A stretch of 64,000 nt of DNA from Alphaproteobacteria bacterium (GTDB taxonomy: Bacteria; Pseudomonadota; Alphaproteobacteria; Micropepsales; Micropepsaceae): contig JADZAI010000099.1 in the NCBI GenBank assembly GCA_020852655.1, positions 37,650-101,649 on the forward strand, written 5' to 3'. Below are positions 41,765-51,191 of the stretch, in pieces. How positions within the stretch are numbered: the stretch's first letter is position 1; each line of letters starts with the position of its first letter. The notes under the pieces were generated by a model, which saw nothing but the letters and a program-made list of their open reading frames with translations, was not told where the DNA came from and ran no database searches. The position numbers and the translations under genes were made by a program.

Positions 41765-42235
41765 ATGGCCGATCTCTCGGATCTCGTCACGCAAAACGGC
41801 GTCGTTGCCGCGATGAAGGCGCAGAGCAAAAAGCAGCTTCTTCAGGAGCTGAGCGCCAAGGCGGCCCAGATCACCAGCCTGCCCGAGCGCACCATCTTCG
41901 AGACGTTGCTGGAGCGCGAGCGCCTGGGCACGACGGGCGTGGGCCACGGCATCGCCATTCCGCACGGCAAGCTCGCCGGGCTGACCAAGATCGTCGGCCT
42001 GTTCGCACGGCTCGACGGCAAGATCGATTTCGATGCGATCGACGACCAGCCGGTCGACCTCATCTTCCTGCTGCTTGCGCCGGAAGGTGCGGGCGCCGAT
42101 CACCTGAAAGCGCTGGCGCGGGTGTCGCGCATGCTGCGCAACACCCAGGTCTGCGAAAAACTGCGCGGCGCGGAAGACCGCGCCGCGCTCTACGCCATCC
42201 TCACCGAGCCGCTGGCCTCCAGCCAGGCAGCGTAA
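41765..42235 (+). CDS. ptsN: PTS IIA-like nitrogen regulatory protein
   Basis: A 156-residue EIIA-Ntr. The phosphorylated histidine is H67 in GVGHGIAIPHGKLAG, and the later DLIFLLLAPEGAGADHLKALARVSRML block is typical. It receives phosphate from the PtsP-NPr relay and adjusts potassium transport, sigma-54 output and stress responses. The longer upstream frame has no support, so ATG 41765 is used. Confidence 0.95.
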   Translation: MADLSDLVTQNGVVAAMKAQSKKQLLQELSAKAAQITSLPERTIFETLLERERLGTTGVGHGIAIPHGKLAGLTKIVGLFARLDGKIDFDAIDDQPVDLIFLLLAPEGAGADHLKALARVSRMLRNTQVCEKLRGAEDRAALYAILTEPLASSQAA

Positions 42236-42244
42236 CGCCCCCTC

Positions 42245-42487
42245 TTAGTGGACGCTGACCGGGGTGAGGTCGTTCTGTACGGCCGCCGCGAAGGCGCGCT
42301 CGCGATCGTCCATGACGGCGATGCGGCGCCCATCGGTCAGGTGGACGGCATAGAGCTTCGTGCCGGCGGGCAGCATCGCATCGGCCGGGATCGCGCCTTC
42401 CGCGATCAGCGTCTCGGGGCTGACCTGGCGGACATAGACGACCGGCTGTTCAACCGGGATGTCTTCAAAGGTTTCGTTCTTCGTCAT
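42245..42487 (-). CDS. DUF1150-family small protein
   Basis: An 80-residue acidic protein with VVYVRQVSPETLIAEGAIPADAMLPAGTKLYAVHLTDGRRIAVMDDRERAFAAA as its conserved part, typical of the DUF1150 family found in Alphaproteobacteria. Function is unknown, but it habitually follows a small heat-shock protein, as it does here (10-base gap). Confidence 0.85.
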   Translation of the reverse strand: MTKNETFEDIPVEQPVVYVRQVSPETLIAEGAIPADAMLPAGTKLYAVHLTDGRRIAVMDDRERAFAAAVQNDLTPVSVH

Positions 42488-42497
42488 GACAGGCCTC

Positions 42498-42914
42498 CTA
42501 CTTTCCGGCCGATGTGATGGGGATGGTCTTCACCCGGGACTCCGGGCGACGCCGCGTCAGCATGACGGACAAGAGCCCGTGGCCGAGTTCGGCGCTGGCG
42601 ACTTCCATGCCGTCGGCCAGCACGAAAGAGCGCTGAAACTGACGGGCCGCTATCCCGCGGTGCAGATAGGACCGATCGGCTTCGTCGGCCTGTTTGCCGC
42701 GGATCGTGAGCTGGTTGTCCTCGACGGTAACCGCCAGATCGCCCGGTGCGAAGCCCGCGACCGCAAGCGTGATCCGGAACATGTCGTCGCCGGTCTGCTC
42801 GATGTTGTAGGGCGGATAGCCTTCACCGCCCGACTTCGCGAGCCGCTCGGCAAGTCTCTCGAAATGATCGAAGCCCAGCAGATAGGGGCTTCCGAAGGCC
42901 AGAACGCGTGTCAT
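42498..42914 (-). CDS. Hsp20-family small heat-shock protein
   Basis: A 138-residue IbpA-like chaperone. The N-terminus has YPPYNIEQTGDDMFRITLAVAGFAPGDLAVTVEDNQLTIRGK, the start of the alpha-crystallin domain. FQRSFVLADGMEVASAELGHGLLSVMLTR and a C-terminal short I-x-I-type tail (KTIPITS) follow. It binds unfolding proteins during heat or aggregation stress. A strong AAGGAGGG ribosome site precedes ATG 42914. It is co-transcribed with the DUF1150 gene. Confidence 0.92.
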   Translation of the reverse strand: MTRVLAFGSPYLLGFDHFERLAERLAKSGGEGYPPYNIEQTGDDMFRITLAVAGFAPGDLAVTVEDNQLTIRGKQADEADRSYLHRGIAARQFQRSFVLADGMEVASAELGHGLLSVMLTRRRPESRVKTIPITSAGK

Positions 42915-43129
42915 GTTGCCCTCCTTAAGAGCGGCTGCTCTGCGAGGCCCGTCACAAGCGGCACCTCGCGAAGTGGGATAAATGTGGGTTCCGGCCATGT
43001 TTTGTTCAACCCGTCCCGGCCGGGGCTGGTTCCGAATTTCTGGGGCTGATCGGATTGGCTCGGGTATTTCCGACGAGGGCTGAACGCAGCCGCGCCCGTT
43101 TGGGCGGGGACCGCAGCGTCTTTGACACG

Positions 43130-44494
43130 ATGCGCTGGCTGGTACGGCGCACATGGTCGGCGAGCCCGGAGAACCCGCGGCTCGCCCAGGCGTTCCGCAG
43201 CGAGGAGCGGGCCGGCTTCATGCTGGCGGCGCTGGTGCGTACCGCGATCATCCTCGCCGCAGCGCTGTGGATCGCTGTGACGTCAAACTACCGTGGTGGC
43301 GCCTATGCCTTCACCGTCGGCGAGGCGCTGGTCCTGGCCGCCGTGGGCGTGGTGCAGTTCGATCTCGCCCGGCGGCGCATCAATCCGCCATGGCTGAAAT
43401 ATTTCTGGGCGATCCTCGATTGCGCGCTGCTGACGCTGTTGATCATCGCGCGCAATCCGTTCGTCGAAGGCGGCCCGCCGCCCTCGACCGTGCTGCGCGA
43501 GAGCCTGATCCTTCTCTATCTCGTGTTCCTGGTGCAGGCGGCGTTTACCTTTTCGCCGCGCCTGGTGGCGTGGTGCGGGCTCTGCATCATCGCAGGCTGG
43601 ACGGCGATCCTGTTCTGGGTGATCGCGAAGCCGGGCGTGTTCTACGATCTCGGCCTGCCCGATGAGTCCGGTATCCGTGCCTATGCCGCGCGCTACGCGA
43701 ACCCGTTCTATTTCCCGCTCTCGAAGTGGATGATCGAGATCTTCGCAGTCGCACTGTTGACCTTCGGCCTGTCGATCGCCGTGGCGAGGTCGCGACGCCT
43801 GGTGGCGCAGGCGACGCATGCCGAGCGCGCGCGCTCCAACCTGGCGCGGCATTTCTCGCCGAACATGGTCGAGACGCTGTCGCTGAGCGACCAGCCTTTC
43901 GACCGCGTGCGGCGACAGAACGCGGCGGTGCTGTTCGCCGACATCCGCGACTTCACGCGCTTTGCCGAGAATGCCGACCCGGACGATGTCGTCGAGCTGC
44001 TGCGCGCCTTCCACGCGCTGCTGCAAAACCAGGTGTTCGAGGCGCAGGGCACGCTCGACAAGGTGATGGGCGACGGCCTGATGGCGACGTTCGGCGTGCC
44101 CGTTGCGAGTTCTGCCGATGCGGCGCGCGCCCTGCGCTGCGCCCGCGGCATGCTGGCGGCGCTGGACGAATGGAACGAGCAGCGCCGGTCGATCGGGCTC
44201 GATTCCATCCGCATCGGCATCGGCATCCATTACGGGCCGGTGGTTGCGGGCAATGTCGGCAGCGAGCAACGCCTCGCCTTCGAGGTTATCGGCGACACAG
44301 TGAACACGGCGAGCCGGCTACAATCGCTGTCGAAGGACCTCGGCGTGCGGCTGACCATCTCGGCGGACGCCTATACGGCCGCGCGCCGCGAGATCGGCGA
44401 GACGAATGTGCTGCTGACCGAGGGCTTCACAGCGCATGGCGATATCCAGTTGCGCGGACGCGAGACGTCGATCGGCGTATATAGCCTGACATGA
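43130..44494 (+). CDS. Membrane-bound class III adenylate/guanylate cyclase
   Basis: A protein of about 454 residues. Five or six hydrophobic helices occupy roughly residues 30-240. The C-terminal catalytic domain begins NAAVLFADIRDFTRFAENADPDD with the first metal-binding Asp. LDKVMGDGLMATFGVP and FEVIGDTVNTASRLQSLSKDLG carry the second Asp and the transition-state Asn/Arg. It makes cAMP (or cGMP) in response to an unknown membrane signal. The start is uncertain: TTG 43055 would add 25 residues. It overlaps the pabBC gene in ATGA. Confidence 0.88.
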   Translation: MRWLVRRTWSASPENPRLAQAFRSEERAGFMLAALVRTAIILAAALWIAVTSNYRGGAYAFTVGEALVLAAVGVVQFDLARRRINPPWLKYFWAILDCALLTLLIIARNPFVEGGPPPSTVLRESLILLYLVFLVQAAFTFSPRLVAWCGLCIIAGWTAILFWVIAKPGVFYDLGLPDESGIRAYAARYANPFYFPLSKWMIEIFAVALLTFGLSIAVARSRRLVAQATHAERARSNLARHFSPNMVETLSLSDQPFDRVRRQNAAVLFADIRDFTRFAENADPDDVVELLRAFHALLQNQVFEAQGTLDKVMGDGLMATFGVPVASSADAARALRCARGMLAALDEWNEQRRSIGLDSIRIGIGIHYGPVVAGNVGSEQRLAFEVIGDTVNTASRLQSLSKDLGVRLTISADAYTAARREIGETNVLLTEGFTAHGDIQLRGRETSIGVYSLT

Positions 44495-46290
44495 CGCCGT
44501 TCACGCTGCCGGACCGGGCGCTGCTGATGGATGACGCGCGCCTCGGTGGGCGCGCCACGCTGTTCCGCGATCCCGTGGGCTGGATCGAAGCGCGTGATCC
44601 GGGCGAGGCCTTTGCCGCGCTGGCACGCATCGACGCGGCGATCGAGGACGGCTTGTGGGTTGCGGGAGCGTTCGGGTTCGAGCTCGGCTATCTGCTGGAG
44701 CCGAAACTGCATCCGCTATTCCGGCCGAGCCGCGATCCGCTGCTGGCCGTCGGGCTCTATCGCGCGCCCGAGACAGTCGATGGTGCGGCCGCGTTTGCAG
44801 GGCTCGCCTCCGGCCGTTCCTGTGTCGTCGGCGCGGTGCAGCCGCTGTGGTCGGCGAGCGACTACGCGCCGATCTTTGCGCGGGTGCGCGACTACATAGC
44901 GGCGGGCGACATCTATCAGCTCAACCTGACCTGGCCGCTGACGTTGCCGATGACGGGCGATCCCCTTGCCCTGTTGGCCGACTGGCGACGGCAGGCGCGC
45001 GCCGGCCATGCTGCGATCCTGCGCCTCGGCGACCGCGACGTGCTGTCTTTCTCGCCGGAGCTTTTCCTGGCGTCGGAGGGCGACGGCCTCCTGCGCACGC
45101 GGCCCATGAAAGGCACGTCGGCGCGCGGAGCCGACAACGCCGACGATGCCGTCGCAGCGCAGTCGCTGGCGGCGGATCCGAAGCAGCGCGCCGAGAATCT
45201 GATGATCGTCGACCTGCTGCGCAACGACATGGCGCGCGTATGCGAGGCGGGCAGCGTGCGGGTGAGCGATCTCTTCACGGTCGAGACCTATCCGACGCTG
45301 CTCACGATGACGTCGGGCATCGAGGGCCGCCTGCGCGATGACGTACGGCCGTCGGAGATATTGCGGGCACTGTTTCCGTGCGGATCGGTGACGGGGGCGC
45401 CCAAGCTGCGGGCGATGGAAATCATCGCCGAGAGCGAGCCGGAGACACGCGGCTTCTATTGCGGGGCGATCGGCGCGATCGGCCCGGACCTAAACATGAA
45501 TCTCAACGTCGCGATCCGGACGCTGGTGCACGAGAACGGCAGCGGTGCGCTGCGCATGGGGGTCGGCGGCGGGCTGGTGCATGACTCCGAGGCGGCATCG
45601 GAATATGCAGAAGGCCTGTTGAAGGCGCGCTTCGCGACCGCGCCGGCAGCGCCCTTCGACCTGCTGGAGACGCTGCGCTGGTCGCATGCCGCGGGCTTCC
45701 TGTTTCTCGATGCGCATCTGGAACGCATTGCGGATGCGGCACGCTATTTCCTGCGCCCGTTCGATGCGGCCGCAATCCGTGGCGCACTAAATGCACATGT
45801 TGCGGGACAGAGCGGTGACCGGCGTGTCCGGCTGCTGGTCGACGACACGGGGCGGGCGCGCGTTGAATCGATGGCGCTGACCGATCGTTTCTCGCTCGAC
45901 CCGTCGGACGCACCGCCGATGCGCCTCGCGATCGCCGAGACGAGGCTGCGGGCGGACGATCCGTTCACACGGCACAAGACGACGAGGCGCGGCGCCTATG
46001 ACAGCGCGCTGGAGGAGGCCCGGGCGGCCGGGGCGGACGAAGCGGTGCTGCTGAACGCGGAAGGCCGTGTCGCCGACGGGTCGTTCATGACGATCTTCGT
46101 CCTGCGCGGCGGCGTGCTGGTGACGCCGCCGGTGCAAGACGGGGCGCTGCCCGGCATCCTGAAGGGGGTTCTCCAGGCGCACGGGACGCCGCCGGTGGTC
46201 GCGCAATCGCTGAGCACAGGCGATCTGCGCGCGGCCGAGGTGTTGCTCGTCGGGAACTCGGTGCGGGGATTGCGCCGGGCGACGCTCTGA
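44491..46290 (+). CDS. pabBC: Aminodeoxychorismate synthase component I fused to aminodeoxychorismate lyase
   Basis: A 599-residue fusion for 4-aminobenzoate (folate) synthesis. Residues 1 to about 370 are PabB: IYQLNLTWPL, RPMKGTSARG (the Lys of PIKGT-type sites), ENLMIVDLLRNDMAR and SVTGAPKLRAMEII. The remainder is a PabC-type PLP lyase with PFTRHKTTRRGAYD (cofactor Lys) and EAVLLNAEGRVADGSFMTIFV. Fused PabBC occurs in many bacteria. PabA, the glutaminase partner, is not next to it. It is translationally coupled to the adenylate cyclase and converges with the amine operon. Confidence 0.92.
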   Translation: MTPFTLPDRALLMDDARLGGRATLFRDPVGWIEARDPGEAFAALARIDAAIEDGLWVAGAFGFELGYLLEPKLHPLFRPSRDPLLAVGLYRAPETVDGAAAFAGLASGRSCVVGAVQPLWSASDYAPIFARVRDYIAAGDIYQLNLTWPLTLPMTGDPLALLADWRRQARAGHAAILRLGDRDVLSFSPELFLASEGDGLLRTRPMKGTSARGADNADDAVAAQSLAADPKQRAENLMIVDLLRNDMARVCEAGSVRVSDLFTVETYPTLLTMTSGIEGRLRDDVRPSEILRALFPCGSVTGAPKLRAMEIIAESEPETRGFYCGAIGAIGPDLNMNLNVAIRTLVHENGSGALRMGVGGGLVHDSEAASEYAEGLLKARFATAPAAPFDLLETLRWSHAAGFLFLDAHLERIADAARYFLRPFDAAAIRGALNAHVAGQSGDRRVRLLVDDTGRARVESMALTDRFSLDPSDAPPMRLAIAETRLRADDPFTRHKTTRRGAYDSALEEARAAGADEAVLLNAEGRVADGSFMTIFVLRGGVLVTPPVQDGALPGILKGVLQAHGTPPVVAQSLSTGDLRAAEVLLVGNSVRGLRRATL

Positions 46291-46292
46291 CG

Positions 46293-47165
46293 TCAGCCGC
46301 GGCCGCGGGCGCTCTTGGTCGGCAGCACGGAATGCTGAAGCCAGTTCTTCAATTCGCGTGAACGGATCGCGGGATCGAGCACCGTCGCGTCGAGGCCGTA
46401 TTTCCAGACGAGGGGCTTGGCGGCCGGGTCGGCTTCCAGCGCGTCGAGGTCGGCGACAAAGGCATCCTGCGCCGCCATGTCGGGGAAAAGACCCTGGCGG
46501 ATCAGCGCGTCGCCATAGCGGCGGAACACCGCAGCGATCTCGCCGAAAGTGTATTCGGGGTGATACTGCGTGCCCCAGAAGCCGCCGCCGCCGGGCGTCT
46601 GAATCTCGACGGCCTGCACCGGACTCCAGCCATTGGTCGCCAGCAGCGTCGTGCCGGGCGCCGGCGTTTCGACATCGTCGAGATGCACGGTGATCGCATC
46701 GAAGAGGCGCGGCTTGCCGGCGAACATCGCGTGGCCGTGGCCCGCTTCCGTCACCTCGATGCGCCGGCCGATGCCGATCTCACGTCCCTCGGGGTGTTTG
46801 CGTACGACGCCGCCGAGCGCGACCGTCGCCACCTGGAGGCCCCAGCACGAGCCGAACATCGGCACGCGCGTGTTGAAGGCTTCGCGCACCAGCGCGATCT
46901 GCGGATCGACGTTCGGGCCGCCGTCATAGACGTTGAGCGCCGAACCGGTGACGGCGATGCCGTCATAGCCGTCGAGCCCCGCGCGATCCGGCAGGTTCGC
47001 GCCGGGATCGGCGGCGTAGCAGATGTCGACGACCGTCGGCACCGGCGACAAGTGCTGGAGCAACTCGCCATACCATTCGCTCGCGACGCGCCCGCCGCTT
47101 GCGGTGGCACGGTCGCGGCCCTTCTGCGTATTGCCTTCGATGACAAGCAGACGAAGCGTGGTCAT
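46293..47165 (-). CDS. Class I glutamine amidotransferase-like hydrolase
   Basis: A 290-residue protein of the GMP-synthase/PuuD-like amidotransferase fold. The catalytic triad is C107 (FGSCWGLQV), H202 and E204 (TQYHPEYT). No synthetase domain is fused, so it probably hydrolyses a gamma-glutamyl bond, as PuuD does, or supplies ammonia. It is the last gene of a five-gene run with a GS-like ligase and two dehydrogenases, which favours removal of glutamate from a gamma-glutamylated product. It starts 9 bases after the iron alcohol dehydrogenase stop. Confidence 0.85.
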   Translation of the reverse strand: MTTLRLLVIEGNTQKGRDRATASGGRVASEWYGELLQHLSPVPTVVDICYAADPGANLPDRAGLDGYDGIAVTGSALNVYDGGPNVDPQIALVREAFNTRVPMFGSCWGLQVATVALGGVVRKHPEGREIGIGRRIEVTEAGHGHAMFAGKPRLFDAITVHLDDVETPAPGTTLLATNGWSPVQAVEIQTPGGGGFWGTQYHPEYTFGEIAAVFRRYGDALIRQGLFPDMAAQDAFVADLDALEADPAAKPLVWKYGLDATVLDPAIRSRELKNWLQHSVLPTKSARGRG

Positions 47166-47174
47166 GGCGCCAGT

Positions 47175-48341
47175 CTAGCCGAGCGCCATCTTGAAGTCGC
47201 CCACGCGTGCGGCGCGGAAGATGCGGGTCATGTCGGCCTCGGTGATGGCGCGCGCATTGCCGCCGGTCGAGGGATCGCGGAACGCATCGCGCCCGACGAT
47301 CTCGGCCTTGTCCTCGGGAATGCCGAGTTCGGCGAGAGTGTTGGGTATGCCGAGCGCCTTGCGGAAGTCGAGGATCCAGGCGAGCACGGCGTCGCCGTTG
47401 CCGCCGGGAAGGTCGAGCAGGCGCGCCAGGGGTTTCAGCTTCTCCTCGATGACCGGCATGTTGAACGCCGTCACGAAGGGCAGCAGCACGGCATTGGCGA
47501 GGCCGTGATGCGTGTCGTAATGCGCGCTCAGGGGGTGCGCGATCGAGTGGACGGCGCCGAGGCCCTTCTGGAAGGCGGTGGCGCCCATCGAGGCGGCGGC
47601 CAGCATCCTGGCGCGCGCCTCGATATTCTTGCCGTCGGCGACGGCGACCGGCAGCGCCTCCTTGATCAGCGCCATGCCGTTCAGCGCGACGCCGTCGGCG
47701 AGGGGATGGAAGCCGGGCGCGAGATAGGCCTCGAAGCAGTGGACGAAGGCGTCCATGCCGGTCGCCGCCGTGATGTGCGGTGGCAGCCCGGTCGAGAGTT
47801 CGGCGTCGGAGATGACGACGGCCGGCATCATCTTCGGGTGGAAGATGATCTTCTTCTCGTGCGTCTCCTCGTTGGTGATGACGCTGGCGCGGCCGACTTC
47901 TGAGCCGGTGCCGGCCGTCGTGGGTACGGCGACGACGGGGGCGATGCCGTTAGGATCGGCCCTGGTCCACCAGTCGCCGACATCCTCGAAGTCCCAGAGC
48001 GGACGCGTCTGGCCGGCCATGAAGGCGATGGCCTTGCCGACATCGAGCGCCGAGCCGCCGCCGAAGGCGATGACACCATCGTGGCCGCCGGCCCTGTAGG
48101 CGGCGACGCCGTCCTCGACATTCCTGGCGACCGGGTTGCCGCGGATGTCGGCAAAGATGGCGTTGGTCTTGAGGATATGCAGCACATTCGCCGTCATCGG
48201 CAGGTCGCGCAGGCCCGCGTCGGTGACGACCAGCGGGCGCGCGATGCCGGCGATCCTGCACGCCTCGGGCAGTTCCGCGATGCGCCCCGGGCCGGCCCAG
48301 ACGCGGGTCGGGTAGTTCCAGTTGCCTTTAAGCGTCGTCAT
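47175..48341 (-). CDS. Iron-containing alcohol dehydrogenase
   Basis: A 388-residue group III dehydrogenase. The NAD-binding GVIAFGGGSALDVGKAIAFM and VPTTAGTGSEVGRASVI segments are followed by metal ligands in GMDAFVHCFEAY and GAVHSIAHPLSAHYDTHHGLANA. Enzymes of this type oxidise or reduce small alcohols and aldehydes. It overlaps the upstream aldehyde dehydrogenase by one base (TGATG), so the two are made together. In the proposed pathway it oxidises a gamma-glutamylated amino-alcohol. Confidence 0.92.
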   Translation of the reverse strand: MTTLKGNWNYPTRVWAGPGRIAELPEACRIAGIARPLVVTDAGLRDLPMTANVLHILKTNAIFADIRGNPVARNVEDGVAAYRAGGHDGVIAFGGGSALDVGKAIAFMAGQTRPLWDFEDVGDWWTRADPNGIAPVVAVPTTAGTGSEVGRASVITNEETHEKKIIFHPKMMPAVVISDAELSTGLPPHITAATGMDAFVHCFEAYLAPGFHPLADGVALNGMALIKEALPVAVADGKNIEARARMLAAASMGATAFQKGLGAVHSIAHPLSAHYDTHHGLANAVLLPFVTAFNMPVIEEKLKPLARLLDLPGGNGDAVLAWILDFRKALGIPNTLAELGIPEDKAEIVGRDAFRDPSTGGNARAITEADMTRIFRAARVGDFKMALG

Positions 48342-49729
48342 CAGATCGCCTGCCGCAGGTGGAAGGATTTGGGCCGGGTCAGCATCTCGAAGCCGATCGG
48401 CGAGAGGGCGGCGCCGCGGCCGGTGTCTTTCACGCCGGTCCAGGCGAGCGCCGGGTCGAGATAGTCGCAGCGGTTCATGAAGACCGTGCCGGTCTCGACG
48501 AGATGGCCGATGCGTTCGGCGGCATCGACGTCGGCGGTCCAGATGGAGGCGGTGAGGCCGTAGGGGCTGTCGTTCATGAGGCGGATGGCCTCTTCGTCGT
48601 CCTTGACCTTCATGATGCCGACGACCGGGCCGAAGCTCTCGTCCATCATGACGGACATCTTGTGGTCGACGCCCGTCAGCACCTGCGGCGCGAGATAGGC
48701 GGTGCTGTCATCGTTGGCGGCGAAGGCCTTGATGTCGATGAGCGCCTTCGCGCCCTTGGCGAGCGCTTCGGCGGTCTGCGTCCGCACGACGTCGGCGAAG
48801 CGCCTGTGGGCCATCGGGCCGAGCGTCGTCGCCTCGTCCATCGGGTTGCCGAGGACATAGCCGCGCGTCGTCGCGGCGAAGGCTTCGACGAAGCGGTCAT
48901 AGAGGCTGTCATGCACGTAGATGCGCTCGATGCCGCAACAGCACTGGCCGGAATTGTAGAAGGCGCCGTCGACGAGGTTGGCGACGGCGTGATCGAACTT
49001 CGCGTCGGCGCGGACATAGGCCGGGTCTTTGCCGCCGAGCTCGAGGCCCATGGTGGTGAAGGTTCCGGCCGCGGCGTGCTCGATGGATTTGCCGCCGCTG
49101 ACGCTGCCGGTGAAGTTCACGTGGTCGACGGCGCCGGAGCCGAGCAGCTTCGAGGTCTGCTCGTGGGTGAGGTTGAGGTTCTGGAAGAGGCCGGCGGGGA
49201 TGCCGGCCTTGTCCATCGCCTGCTGGAAGCGGTCGCCGACGAGGATGGTCTGGGAGGCATGCTTCAGCAGCACCGCATTGCCCGCCATCAGCGCCGGCGC
49301 GATCGTGTTAACGGCGGTGAGATAGGGATAGTTCCAGGGCGCGATGACGAGGACGATGCCAAGGGGATCGCGGGCGATGAAGCGGCGGAAGCCTTCCTTC
49401 GGGTTCGACGGCAGCAGCGGCTTCAGGCTGTCCTCGGCGATCCCTGCCATGTAGCGCACGCGCTCTTCGAAGCCCCCGAACTCGCCGCCATAGCGCACCG
49501 GGCGGCCCATCTGCCGGGCGAGTTCGGGTACGATTTCCTTGTTCATGGCGAGCATGGCTTCCATGAACTTCAGGACCGCCGCGACACGGTCGGCGAGCGG
49601 CACGGCGGCCCAGGCCGCCTGGGCTTTACGGCCCGCGTCAAGCGCGGCGGCGATGGCGGCGTCGGTCGCAGGCTTGCGCCGCACCAGCTCCCGCCCGTCG
49701 ATCGGCGAGATGCAGACGATGTCGTCCAT
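48341..49729 (-). CDS. NAD(P)-dependent aldehyde dehydrogenase
   Basis: A 462-residue ALDH. General base E230 is in MGLELGGKDPAYV, and nucleophile C264 is in the unusual three-cysteine run NSGQCCCGIER (263-265). PWNYP and FTGSVSGGK cofactor loops are intact. It lies between the GS-like gene (32 bases upstream) and the iron alcohol dehydrogenase (one-base overlap). It would convert the aldehyde intermediate of the operon pathway to an acid. ATG 49729 is used; the longer frame reads into non-coding sequence. Confidence 0.92.
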   Translation of the reverse strand: MDDIVCISPIDGRELVRRKPATDAAIAAALDAGRKAQAAWAAVPLADRVAAVLKFMEAMLAMNKEIVPELARQMGRPVRYGGEFGGFEERVRYMAGIAEDSLKPLLPSNPKEGFRRFIARDPLGIVLVIAPWNYPYLTAVNTIAPALMAGNAVLLKHASQTILVGDRFQQAMDKAGIPAGLFQNLNLTHEQTSKLLGSGAVDHVNFTGSVSGGKSIEHAAAGTFTTMGLELGGKDPAYVRADAKFDHAVANLVDGAFYNSGQCCCGIERIYVHDSLYDRFVEAFAATTRGYVLGNPMDEATTLGPMAHRRFADVVRTQTAEALAKGAKALIDIKAFAANDDSTAYLAPQVLTGVDHKMSVMMDESFGPVVGIMKVKDDEEAIRLMNDSPYGLTASIWTADVDAAERIGHLVETGTVFMNRCDYLDPALAWTGVKDTGRGAALSPIGFEMLTRPKSFHLRQAI

Positions 49730-49761
49730 GATGGCTCCGTCAGGGCGCCGGGCGGGGTGCC

Positions 49762-51129
49762 CTAGATGATCTCGAAATAGCGGGCCATCTCCCAATCGGT
49801 GATGGCTTTGCGGAACTCGCGTTCCTCCCATTTCCGGGTGGCCGCATAATGCTCCACGAAGGCGTCGCCGAACAGGTCCCGCGCCGCCTTGCTCGCCTCC
49901 AGCCGCTCGGCGGCCTCGTAGAGCGTGCGGGGCAGCGCCTGCTCGGCCGGAAAGGTCCGTTCATACGCATTGCCGACGATGGGATCCCCCGGATCGATGC
50001 GGTTCTCGATGCCCCACAACCCAGAGCCGATGGCGCAGGCGAGCGCGATATAGGGATTAATGTCGGCGGCGGCGATGCGGTACTCCACCCGCTGGCTCTT
50101 CGCCGACCCCGGGATGACGCGCAGCGCACAGGTGCGGTTCTCGATTCCCCAGGTCGCATCGGTCGGCGCCCAGAAGCCCGGGATGAGGCGGGTGTAGGAG
50201 TTCACCGTGCAGGCGATCATCGCCAGCAGTTCCGGCATCAGCGCCTTCTGGCCGCCGACGAACCAGCGCTGCTCGTCCGACATGGTGTGCGGCTTCGCCT
50301 CGTCGAAGAAGACGCCCTTCCCCGCCTTGTCCTTCAGCGACACATGAAGATGGCCGGACTGGCCGGGCCAGTCCTTCGACCATTTCGCCATGAAGGTCGC
50401 CATCCACCCGCGCTTCTGGGCGAGAATCTTGGCGTAGGTCTTGAAGAGCGCCGCGCGGTCGGCGCTTTCCAGCGCCTCGTCATATTCGATCGCAGCTTCG
50501 AGAACGCCGGGGCCGGTTTCGGTGTGGAGGCCTTCGAGCGGCATGCGCATCGCCGTGCACATGTCGAGCAGCTCACGGTAGAAATCCGAGTGCACGGAAG
50601 CGCGCAGCATCGAATAACCAAAGAAGCCCGGCGTGATGTTCCTGAGGTCGCGATAACCCTTGGCGCGGACGCTGTCGGGTGTTTCGTCGAAGACGAAGAA
50701 CTCGAACTCGGCGGCGGCATTGACGGTGTAGCCAAGATTTGCCGCCCGATCGAGAACCCGGCGCAAAGTGCCGCGGGGGCAGATTTCCTCCGCCGGCCCT
50801 GCGAACTCGGCGAGGAAGAGCACCATGTGCTCCTCGAACGGCACGTCGCGGCAGGAGGACGGCACGATCCGTACCGGCGCATCGGGATAGGCGGTATGCC
50901 AGCCGGTGAACTTCACGTTGTCGTAGAGCTGGTCGTTCGAATCCCAGCCGAGCACCACGTCGCAGAAGCCGAAGCCCTTCTCCAGCGCGGAGAAGAATTT
51001 TTCGCGGCCCATATATTTGCCGCGCATGATGCCGTCGGCATCGAACACGCCGACCTTCACGTGGCTGAGGCCGCGCGCCTCGACGATCGCTCGCGCATCG
51101 GCAGCCGTTTTGACTGAGCTGGCGTCCAT
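49762..51129 (-). CDS. Glutamine synthetase-like gamma-glutamyl-amine ligase
   Basis: A 455-residue GS-fold ligase of the PuuA/GlnT group, shorter and different from GlnA. AAEFEFFVF and HTETGPGVLEAAIEYDEALESADRAALFK carry metal and glutamate ligands. SGHLHVSLKD, NSYTRLIPGFWAPTDATWGIENRT and RVEYRIAAADINPYIALA are the ATP/active-site blocks, and NPY-type residues are kept. The adenylylation-loop tyrosine of GlnA is not evident. By context it would join glutamate to an amine taken up by the upstream permease. Exact amine unknown. Confidence 0.85.
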   Translation of the reverse strand: MDASSVKTAADARAIVEARGLSHVKVGVFDADGIMRGKYMGREKFFSALEKGFGFCDVVLGWDSNDQLYDNVKFTGWHTAYPDAPVRIVPSSCRDVPFEEHMVLFLAEFAGPAEEICPRGTLRRVLDRAANLGYTVNAAAEFEFFVFDETPDSVRAKGYRDLRNITPGFFGYSMLRASVHSDFYRELLDMCTAMRMPLEGLHTETGPGVLEAAIEYDEALESADRAALFKTYAKILAQKRGWMATFMAKWSKDWPGQSGHLHVSLKDKAGKGVFFDEAKPHTMSDEQRWFVGGQKALMPELLAMIACTVNSYTRLIPGFWAPTDATWGIENRTCALRVIPGSAKSQRVEYRIAAADINPYIALACAIGSGLWGIENRIDPGDPIVGNAYERTFPAEQALPRTLYEAAERLEASKAARDLFGDAFVEHYAATRKWEEREFRKAITDWEMARYFEII

Positions 51130-51191
51130 GCCTGCACCCAAAGGACAAGGGAGGCCGCCGCGTCGGGCGGCCTTTGGTTACGCGTCGCGGA

